Positions 23,436-30,096 of a stretch of DNA of 34,648 nt are shown piece after piece. Location: contig DASYVD010000008.1 in NCBI GenBank assembly GCA_036000545.1, positions 1-34,648 on the forward strand, read 5' to 3'. The notes beneath the pieces were generated by a model. It did not search any database and was not told the origin of the DNA. It saw only the letters and a list, made by a program, of their open reading frames with translations. Numbering within the stretch: position 1 is the first letter of the stretch; each line of letters opens with the position of its first letter. The DNA comes from DASYVD01 sp036000545. Its GTDB lineage: Bacteria; Actinomycetota; UBA4738; CALAEC01. The position numbers and the translations under genes are program-made.

Positions 23436-23787
23436 CCGCCTGCTTCTTGCGCTGCCGGGTCCGAGCGGCTTTGCGTTGTGAGGGTCCCGTGCGTGGTCGG
23501 GTTTCTGCCCTCTTCGTGAATCGCAAGCCGGCGAGCGAGGCCAGCCAGCGGTAGTAGGTGACGCCGAGCCGGGCGGCTCCTTCCGTAACCCGCCCCGCTT
23601 CTTCCACCGCGACGTCGAGCAGTTCCTTGCCGAAGGCAACCGTATCGATCTCGCCAGCGATGAGCTTGCGGACGTCCCGTGCGTAGCGGTCGGCAATGTC
23701 GCCCCATCGTTCGACGAGAGATAGCTGTTCCTCGATGATCAGCCGTCCCAGCTCGCCGGCGGTCGGGGAGTTGGTTTGTGGTGTCAT
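23413..23787 (-). CDS. Small helical (phasin-like) protein
   Basis: A 124-residue protein starting after AGAGGAG. Residues 1-90 are amphipathic helices (AGELGRLIIEEQLSLVERWG, RYARDVRKLIAGEID, GKELLDVAVEEAGRVTEGAA) like a phasin or phasin-related coat protein. The tail is very basic (KRAETRPRTGPSQRKAARTR), suggesting binding to nucleic acid or an anionic surface. It is the first gene of the cassette and overlaps the DUF362 start by 23 bp. No polyhydroxyalkanoate synthase is in the window, so the phasin label rests only on shape. Confidence 0.72.
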   Translation of the reverse strand: MTPQTNSPTAGELGRLIIEEQLSLVERWGDIADRYARDVRKLIAGEIDTVAFGKELLDVAVEEAGRVTEGAARLGVTYYRWLASLAGLRFTKRAETRPRTGPSQRKAARTRQRKKQAGGSPQSS

Positions 23788-23920
23788 GTTCCACTCCTCT
23801 GGAGGGTCCGGTCACTCGATGATTGCCCATGATTCGGAACCATGCAACCGGACGTCAGAAGGGGACGTGCCCTCCTGCGGACTAAGGGGCACAGACTTCG
23901 AAGCTTGCCTTCGGCTCCTT

Positions 23921-24168
23921 CGCAGGTCACCGCGTTGTGTGAACGAGCAACGCGCTGGGCGGTTGAGGCGGGAGGGAGTTCTCGCAGGTCAGTGACCTTG
24001 TGCTCCCAGGAGGAATCGAACCCTTGGACAGACGCGTTTTCGCAGGCGGTGCACCCGGGGAGAACCGAACGAAAGGGGAGAGGTCTGGGACAGGTGTTTG
24101 TGCAGGTAGAGGCCACGTATCCAATTGGGAACCAAGGCAAGTAGCGGAACTTGCTGGCGGGTCGCAGG
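23921..24168. repeat. Degenerate ~60-bp periodic array (GCAGG core)
   Basis: The 520-bp gap 23788-24307 has no credible gene. Within it GCAGG recurs at 23922, 23984, 24042, 24102 and 24164, steps of 62, 58, 60 and 62 bp; three of the five are CGCAGGT and one CGCAGGC. On the minus strand each unit has a T-loop-like GTTC stretch before a GACCTGCG-like end, most clearly GGTTCGATTCC near 24013-24023. The units are strongly diverged, so the array is tentative. Confidence 0.4.
24048..24080 (+). repeat. 33-bp repeat shared with 33290-33322
   Basis: Thirty of 33 positions match the sequence at 33290-33322; the shared core is GAACCGAACGAA flanked by CCCGGGG and GGGGAG. Weaker similarity continues for about 45 bp. 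It lies within the periodic array. Confidence 0.6.
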
Positions 24169-24307
24169 TTTCCTGCGCTCGGCAGCGATGAAAGAGGTAT
24201 GCGCTGTTCGCCCTTATCGTCGGAGAGGTAGCCGCTGTGGGAGGGTGGCTCGCCGCTATTGACAGTCCCGCGGCCACATATTTCGCTACCCTCCGAAGGA
24301 GTCGGGG

Positions 24308-26218
24308 ATGATGCCGAGGATCCGGAGCCGCCGCGGCAGCCGCGGGGTTCGAATGAGGACCCGAGCCCCTGTCGTAGCGATCTCGTTGCTGCTTCTGGCG
24401 GCGAGCTGCCCGAGGGAACCCGAGCGGCCGCAACCCCCGGCGGAAGGCATCCCTCGTGGAGGCACCCTTCGGGTGGCCATCCCCGAGTTCCCGTTGGGAC
24501 TGGCAGGTGGGGGCTCGCTCCTGGACCCACAGAAGGACTATTTCTTCGACTCCTGGGAGCTGTTCCGGTGCTGCCTCCTGCGGACCCTTCTGTCCCACAA
24601 CGGACACCGCACGGCGGAAGGTGGAGCGGTCCTCCGGCCGGACCTGGCCGCCGGAATGCCCCACGTCTCTCCTGACGGACTGACATGGACCTTCCGGATC
24701 AGGGATGGTCTGACCTATGCTCCGCCGTTCGCGGATACGGAAATCGTGTCCGGGGACTTCGTACGGGCCCTGGAACGGGAAGGCAACCCACAGGCCTCGA
24801 AGGGCGGCTACGCCTTCTACTACTCGGTCATCGACGGCTTCGACGACTTCGTGTCTGGGAAGGCGGACTCGATCTCAGGACTGGAGGCCCCAGATCCACA
24901 CACCCTGGTGGTCCATGTCCTCGCGCCACAAGGAGACCTGGGCAACCTGTTCGCCATGCCGGCGACGGCCCCGATCCCGCCGGGCGCGGCCGAAGGACAC
25001 GTGAAGAACTACGGCCCGATCCTGGTGGCATCGGGGCCGTACCGGCTCGGCTCCATGGTTCGAGCCTCGGGCGTGCCGGCGATGGAGTCGGCGGGAGCAA
25101 CCGAAAGGGATCCCCTCCGGACCATCACTCTGGTCCGTAACCCCTCCTGGGACCCGGCCACGGACCCTCTCCGGAAGGCGTACGTGGATCGCATCGAGAT
25201 ATCACTGGGTGGGGACCGCGACCGACTGGCGCGGAAGGTGGCCGCGGGGGAACTCGACATGCAGGTCCACGTAGGGCCCCCTCCTCAGGAGCCACTCGAG
25301 CTGGTGAGGGAGCTCCTCGCGGATCCGGAGCTGAAGCACCGTGTGTTCATCGATACCCGCGACTCCCTCAAGTACATCCCCATGAACATCGGAGTGCCGC
25401 CCTTCGACGACATCCACGTCCGGAAAGCCGTGAACTACGCTGTCGACAAGGATCGCCTCCGAGACCTCCGCGGCGGCCCGGTCGTCGGGGAGATCACCGG
25501 GCATGCCGTGCTGAACTCGCTGGAGAACAACCTCCTCCTGAACTACGACCCCTATGCCACCCCGGGTGGGCGGGGCAGCCTGAGGAAGGCGCGGGAGGAG
25601 ATGCGGCTCTCGAGGTACGACCACGACGGTGATGGCCGGTGCGACGACCCGAGATGCGATGGGGTCTTGGCGCTATCGTTCCTCACTCTCCCTGAGCTGC
25701 CGATATGGGAGGATCTGGCCGCCTCGGTGGCCCGCGACCTGGCCCCGATCGGGATCCGGCTTCGGGTTCGGGCCATGGAGAGCTCCGAAGTCTTCGTTCG
25801 GATGGGCGATCCCAGTCAGAAGATCCCCATTGCGATCGGGCCGGGATGGCTCAAGGACTTCCTGAACGCCTCGAACTTCCTGGTTCCCCTGGTTTCCTCC
25901 GACGCCATCTCCCAGGGCAACAACTTCTCCCTCGTCGGGGCGAGTCCCGAGCAGCTCGAGCAGTGGGGCTATAGCGTCAAGCGCGTGCCCAGCATCGACA
26001 ACGAGATCGCCGCGTGCCAGGCGCTCACCGGCTCGGCCCAATTCCAATGCTGGGCGCGTGCAGACCAGCTCCTCATGGAGCGGGTGGTCCCATGGGTCTC
26101 ATACCTCGAGGAGAACCGAGTGCAGATCGTGTCGGACCGGGTCGTCAACTACTCCTTCGACCAGTTCGCCAATCTACCGGCCCTCGATCGCATAGCCCTC
26201 CGGCCGGGATCGGACTGA
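24308..26218 (+). CDS. Family 5 (oligopeptide-type) extracellular solute-binding lipoprotein
   Basis: A 636-residue lipoprotein: VVAISLLLLAASC ends in a lipobox (Cys34). The ATG at 24308 follows AAGGAG by six bases, preferred over the later in-frame ATG. The SBP_bac_5 fold is clear: GGTLRVAIPEFPLGL, PDLAAGMPHVSPDGLTWTFR, FDDIHVRKAVNYAVDKDRLR. Residues 438-452 (DHDGDGRCDDP) look like a calcium-binding EF-hand/dockerin-type loop inserted in the fold. Members bind peptides, nickel or sugars for an ABC importer, but no permease or ATPase gene is nearby, so it is an orphan. A TTGACA at 24259-24264 could be the -35. The gene ends six bases from the convergent cyclase gene. Confidence 0.92.
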   Translation: MMPRIRSRRGSRGVRMRTRAPVVAISLLLLAASCPREPERPQPPAEGIPRGGTLRVAIPEFPLGLAGGGSLLDPQKDYFFDSWELFRCCLLRTLLSHNGHRTAEGGAVLRPDLAAGMPHVSPDGLTWTFRIRDGLTYAPPFADTEIVSGDFVRALEREGNPQASKGGYAFYYSVIDGFDDFVSGKADSISGLEAPDPHTLVVHVLAPQGDLGNLFAMPATAPIPPGAAEGHVKNYGPILVASGPYRLGSMVRASGVPAMESAGATERDPLRTITLVRNPSWDPATDPLRKAYVDRIEISLGGDRDRLARKVAAGELDMQVHVGPPPQEPLELVRELLADPELKHRVFIDTRDSLKYIPMNIGVPPFDDIHVRKAVNYAVDKDRLRDLRGGPVVGEITGHAVLNSLENNLLLNYDPYATPGGRGSLRKAREEMRLSRYDHDGDGRCDDPRCDGVLALSFLTLPELPIWEDLAASVARDLAPIGIRLRVRAMESSEVFVRMGDPSQKIPIAIGPGWLKDFLNASNFLVPLVSSDAISQGNNFSLVGASPEQLEQWGYSVKRVPSIDNEIAACQALTGSAQFQCWARADQLLMERVVPWVSYLEENRVQIVSDRVVNYSFDQFANLPALDRIALRPGSD

Positions 26219-26224
26219 AAGAGC

Positions 26225-27745
26225 TCAGCCCGCCCCGCCGACGGTAAACCAGATGCTCCCGTCGCCCAGGATCACGATGCCCCGGGGGGAACCGCCCACG
26301 TCGATCCGGGCGACCACCTCCCCTGTGCTGGCGTCTAATCGCCACACTGACCCGTCCTGGCTGTTGGCCACCCAGATCCCGCCTGGGCCCGCGGCGATGC
26401 CGGCGGGCGAGTCGCCCACCGGGCGGGAGAGCACCGCGCTGTTCGCGGCCGGATCGATCTTCGAAACAGTGTCTGCACCGCTGCTGGTGACCCACACCGC
26501 GCCGCCACCCACCGCTACTGCACTCGGCTGACAGCAGAGCGCGATGCGTGCCACCGGCACGTGGGTGGTGGGGTCGATCCGGGTAACCGACTCTCCCAGG
26601 CTATTTGCCACCCAGACCCCGCCTGCGCCTGTGGCGATCCCGGCGGGACTGCTTCCCGCAGGGAGTGGTATGCGCTCGCTGTCGAACGTGGAGGGATCGA
26701 TGCGGATGACCGCGTCGTTCGTGCTGTCCGCAATCCAGACCGAACCGAATCCGACGGCGATGGCGGTGCCCCCCGTATCGCGCAGCACTTTCACCACCTG
26801 GTTCGTCTGTGGGTCGAGGATTGAAAGCGTATCGGCGAACCCGTCGACGATCCACACTCGCCCCTCGCCCTCGGCGATGCCCACAGGAATGCCTACGCCG
26901 CCCGGACGCGCAACTTCTGTCCCCGATGACGGGTCGATGCGGGAGAGGGTCTTATCGTCGAAGTTCGCCACCCAGATCGCACCCCGGCCCACGGTGATGG
27001 CCGCCGGACCGGCACCAACCCGGACGCCGCCGACGATTTGGTTCGTGCGAGGATCGATCCTCGCGACGGAGTCCGGCCCGGTGGGGAACGACTCGCCTCC
27101 GCGAGAAAAGAGGAACGTGGCCACACCTGCGGCGATCAGGGTCGCCCCGGTCGCCACGGCCACGATCCGGCGCCTTCGAGGCCGGGCCTCCTCCTCGGAC
27201 GGCGCCTCCTCGAGGACAGCCTCCTCCCGAGGGGGAAGCGCCTCCTGCTCCAGGGCGAACAGCCGCCAGTCGCCCGGGACGCCCTTGAGATCATGAGTGC
27301 CGCGATCCTGGAACGAGAGCCCTGACCCCGCGATCAGGTCCTTCACGGTGCTCGAGACCAGGACCTCGCCGGGTCTAGCCTGCCCCAGGATCCGGGCCCC
27401 GATGTGAACGGCGATCCCTCCCACCTTCCGCCCCATGAGCTCGCATTCGCCCATGTGCAGTCCGGCCCGGACGTCGATCCCGAGGGTCCGTACGGCGTTG
27501 GAGATGGCGGCCGCGCACCGGACGGCCTGGGCGGGCTGGTCGAACACCGCGAAGAACCCGTCGCCTGCGGTATCCACTTCGCGGCCGCTAAACCGTTTGA
27601 GCTCTCGACGGACCAGGGAGTGGTGCTGGGCGAGGACTCGATGCCACCTGCGATCCTCCAGCCGGGCGGCGAGCTCCGTAGAGCCCACGATGTCGGTGAA
27701 TAGGACCGTGGCCAGAACGCGCCTACCCCCAGGGCGTCGCCGCAT
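26225..27745 (-). CDS. Class III nucleotidyl cyclase-TM-beta-propeller sensor
   Basis: A 506-residue protein from the ATG at 27745. The cytoplasmic cyclase domain (about 8-170) has both metal-binding Asp motifs (LFTDIVGST, Asp18; TAGDGFFAVF, Asp62). In the transition-state motif the usual Asn is His (VHIGAR, His114, Arg118), a common variant in such actinobacterial proteins, so catalytic activity is unproven. An acidic linker and one TM helix (about 194-213) lead to seven ~40-residue repeats, each with an IDP-like start and GxVWVAN-like strand, forming a Vgb/YVTN-type propeller outside the cell. It probably senses an extracytoplasmic ligand. The convergent binding protein next door could deliver it. 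Confidence 0.9.
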   Translation of the reverse strand: MRRRPGGRRVLATVLFTDIVGSTELAARLEDRRWHRVLAQHHSLVRRELKRFSGREVDTAGDGFFAVFDQPAQAVRCAAAISNAVRTLGIDVRAGLHMGECELMGRKVGGIAVHIGARILGQARPGEVLVSSTVKDLIAGSGLSFQDRGTHDLKGVPGDWRLFALEQEALPPREEAVLEEAPSEEEARPRRRRIVAVATGATLIAAGVATFLFSRGGESFPTGPDSVARIDPRTNQIVGGVRVGAGPAAITVGRGAIWVANFDDKTLSRIDPSSGTEVARPGGVGIPVGIAEGEGRVWIVDGFADTLSILDPQTNQVVKVLRDTGGTAIAVGFGSVWIADSTNDAVIRIDPSTFDSERIPLPAGSSPAGIATGAGGVWVANSLGESVTRIDPTTHVPVARIALCCQPSAVAVGGGAVWVTSSGADTVSKIDPAANSAVLSRPVGDSPAGIAAGPGGIWVANSQDGSVWRLDASTGEVVARIDVGGSPRGIVILGDGSIWFTVGGAG

Positions 27746-27894
27746 GGCCGCAGTGTCCACCAAGGCGAGAGAGCAGACAACGGCCCAACAGAGCAGTTGA
27801 AGGTACGGTTGGTCTGGTGCCCCAGGTGCTGCCGACCTTGCGCGGTTGGGATTCACCTCTTGTCCATCTCTGAACAACTCGCTGCCGCTCTCGG

Positions 27895-28608
27895 CTACGA
27901 ATTGGAAGGGGTTACCCTGATCCAGGTCGCCCGAGCGACAGCGCGTAGCTCTCCATCGGCTGCGAACAGGGCGGTGCCCGCGAAGTGCTTGCGACCCTCC
28001 ACTGCTTCCGACCAGCCGACAACTACACACTCAGTTCCAGGCTCGACTGGCCTCACGAGCTGCACCGCCAGACGGCCCAGCACCATCGTGATCTCTGGGA
28101 ACCCGTTGGCGAAGGCCCCTGGGCAGTCAAGGGCCGCCCACACGAACTCCGGCCGGACCAGGCCGTCCACGCCGGCGAGTGTCTGGCCCGGCGTCCAGGG
28201 CGCCGCGACCACCTGGCGGCCGACCACCGGACCGGGGAAGATGCGGAGGCCATCGCCCTCGGCTCGCTCGGGCCCGCAGACGAAGCACGCCGGGAACGGA
28301 TGGAGGACGAAGCCCGAGTATCGCTGGGTGGCCGCGGCCGCGTCCCGAAAGCCGACCGCTTCTGGGGCCTCGACCTCGACACGAGCGGAAAGCCCCTCGG
28401 CCACGACCTCGTCATTATCGAGGAGGGCGACCCCTCCTTCGCCGAGCTGGCGGACGAGAAGGGCCCGGCCGATCGGAGGTGGGCGCCGCAGGGTGACCTC
28501 CGCAGGTGCGCCGAGGAACCCGGCCACCAGGCCACATACGTAGCCACCGTTTCCCGAATCGGGAGGGCCGCGGTAGCGCTCCTCGATGAGCAGTTCTTGC
28601 TCGCCCAC
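27895..28608 (-). CDS. Hotdog-fold (thioesterase-like) protein
   Basis: The GTG at 28608 has GGAGG six bases upstream and starts just before the conserved ERYRGPPDSGNGGYVCG segment; the frame stays open to 28725. The 237 residues hold two hotdog-like halves: the first around GNGGYVCGLVAGFLGAPAEV, the second around FPACFVCGPERAEGDGLRIF and WAALDCPGAFA. FVCG and DSGNGGYV patterns occur in actinobacterial PaaI-related proteins of unknown substrate. The cyclase gene follows after about 150 bp. Confidence 0.78.
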   Translation of the reverse strand: MGEQELLIEERYRGPPDSGNGGYVCGLVAGFLGAPAEVTLRRPPPIGRALLVRQLGEGGVALLDNDEVVAEGLSARVEVEAPEAVGFRDAAAATQRYSGFVLHPFPACFVCGPERAEGDGLRIFPGPVVGRQVVAAPWTPGQTLAGVDGLVRPEFVWAALDCPGAFANGFPEITMVLGRLAVQLVRPVEPGTECVVVGWSEAVEGRKHFAGTALFAADGELRAVARATWIRVTPSNS

Positions 28609-28809
28609 AGCAGGCCTCCAGGCCCAGCCGGCGATTTCCTTCAGCGCCTTACGATCGTCCCACGAAGCCCGTGGTGGAAGAAGGGTCTTCGCCCGTGACG
28701 TACGTTCCCACAGCCGGCAACCCACTCACCACGGACTCGGCGACGAGCGGGAGGGGTCGAAAAAATCAGCGCATGTCGCCCTGATTGATTCTCCGAACCC
28801 GCGAAGTTG

Positions 28810-28910
28810 GTGGACCCAACTGGACAGACTCGAAAAAGTGTCCGCAGGAAGAAGGCCATGGGTTCGCAGTCAGCCCCCGCCACGCGAAGCAGCGCCGTGA
28901 GGGCCACCGG
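28810..28910 (+). repeat. ~100-nt dispersed intergenic element, copy E2
   Basis: This is the partner of 15771-15870. Near its start GGACA...TGTCC pair around a 13-nt loop, and GCAGGAAGAAGGCC follows; a similar GCAGG-AGA-GGCC run occurs at 24102-24113. It lies in the 426-bp gap 28609-29034, which otherwise holds only an 11-bp array and no credible gene. Confidence 0.6.
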
Positions 28911-28994
28911 CGGGGCAGCCCACGGTAAGGAGACGTGCAAGCTCCGCTCCAGCGGGTATCAGGCCGTCCCACCGCCGTCCTCGATTGTTCCCGC

Positions 28995-29027
28995 CTCCTC
29001 GATGACTCCACGATTGCTCCACGATTG
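28995..29027 (+). repeat. 11-bp tandem repeat, three units
   Basis: Units start at 28995, 29006 and 29017: CTCCTCGATGA, CTCCACGATTG, CTCCACGATTG. The same unit family forms a four-unit array at 33587-33630. An 11-bp step places sites on one face of the helix, as for arm-type recombinase or cooperative regulator sites. Confidence 0.65.
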
Positions 29028-29034
29028 GGCCGGT

Positions 29035-29928
29035 TCACCGTCCAGGGCCCATGGCGGCCCGGAGCGCCTCGAGGAAGGCGTCGGGGCGTTCGATGACCGA
29101 CGCGTGGCCACAGTCGTCGATCGGGAACAGGGGCCAGCCGAACCGGGCGCTGGCCCTCTCGGCGATGCGAAAGCGCATGACCCGGTCGTTCCGGCCCCAG
29201 ATCAGCGCGACGGGCACGCTGATCTTCTGGAGCTGATCGGGTGAGATCCTCCGCACGCCGATCCGCCGCAGGAGTTCGCGGTTCGCCGCGCGCACGCTGG
29301 GCTGGGACGTTCGGTCGATGTGGTACGCGCGGAACGCGGCCGCGCGGTCACCTCTCTGAGCTCGGACTCGTTCGGGGTCGAAGAACACCCGTCGCTGGAA
29401 CCGTTCGTAGGTCTTCGGGCTCGGGTGCCTGACGTACCGGATGAGCGCGAGGAGCACGCCGAGTGCCGGCCGGAACCGCCCGAGCGAGCCCGAGTCGACC
29501 AGGACAATCCGGCGGACCCGGTCGCCGTGCCGGATTGCGAATTGGGCCGCGAGGCTTCCGCCCAGCGAGGTGCCGACCAAGGTTGGCGGCTCTGTGCAGG
29601 TTTCGGCGATCAGGTCTCCGAGCCAGGCGATCATCCCGGAGAGGTCCAGCCTGCCGGTCCTCACCTCCGACCGTCCCAGGCCGGGCAGGTCCGGAGCCAC
29701 GACCCGTTGGGCCCCCACAAGGCTCGGGATCACTCGGCCCCACATCTCTTTGAACCCGCCCTGCCCGTGCAGGAGCACGATCGGAGGACCGTCCCCGCCC
29801 TCCAGCACCGAGGTGGACACTCCCGCGAGGTCGAACCGGCGCTCGGTGACCGGCAGGCCCTCGTGTAGAGCCGCCGCCAGCCGGTCGGCGCCGGCCTTCG
29901 GGCCGTCTCTGGTGGGCTTCGTAGCCAT
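29035..29928 (-). CDS. Alpha/beta hydrolase
   Basis: A 297-residue hydrolase from the ATG at 29928, which AAGGGAG precedes; an in-frame start at 29970 lacks a site. Family landmarks: oxyanion segment LLHGQGGFKEMWG, DLPGLGRSE, nucleophile elbow VGTSLGGSLA (Ser), acid in LIWGRNDRVM (Asp) and GCGHASVIERPDAF (His). The substrate is unknown. It diverges from the HxlR-flavoprotein gene across 168 bp, where GGCAGGT and ACTTGCC form an imperfect inverted repeat (about 30041-30065) that could be an HxlR site. Confidence 0.92.
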   Translation of the reverse strand: MATKPTRDGPKAGADRLAAALHEGLPVTERRFDLAGVSTSVLEGGDGPPIVLLHGQGGFKEMWGRVIPSLVGAQRVVAPDLPGLGRSEVRTGRLDLSGMIAWLGDLIAETCTEPPTLVGTSLGGSLAAQFAIRHGDRVRRIVLVDSGSLGRFRPALGVLLALIRYVRHPSPKTYERFQRRVFFDPERVRAQRGDRAAAFRAYHIDRTSQPSVRAANRELLRRIGVRRISPDQLQKISVPVALIWGRNDRVMRFRIAERASARFGWPLFPIDDCGHASVIERPDAFLEALRAAMGPGR

Positions 29929-30096
29929 CTGCTTTCTCCCTTCTATGCCCTTCTTCACGGCATCATCCACGCGGCCCCGGGAAGTGGCCAGGACAAGAAA
30001 TGAACCGGCGGCAACCGGTGACCGGGCGGCGGGGCCGCGCAGGCAGGTACAGGATCTGAACTTGCCTCGCTGACGGGCCTGGGCCAGACTTCCTGC

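Noticed and set aside
22020..23519. 499-residue plus-strand ORF opposite the DUF362 gene
   Set aside because: Antisense frame of a gene with clear domain content; no ribosome site or recognisable motif.
24003..24035. Complete tRNA gene on the minus strand
   Set aside because: A T-loop-like GGTTCGATTCC is present, but the T-stem pairs poorly and no anticodon or D-arm can be folded.
23921..24168. CRISPR array
   Set aside because: The ~60-bp spacing is suggestive, but the shared core is only 5-8 bp, the repeats are not conserved and no cas genes are present.
23784..24686. 300-residue minus-strand ORF over the 24-kb gap and the start of the binding protein
   Set aside because: Its composition is Arg/Pro/Ser-rich, it overlaps the well-supported lipoprotein gene, and the part over the gap reads through repeats.
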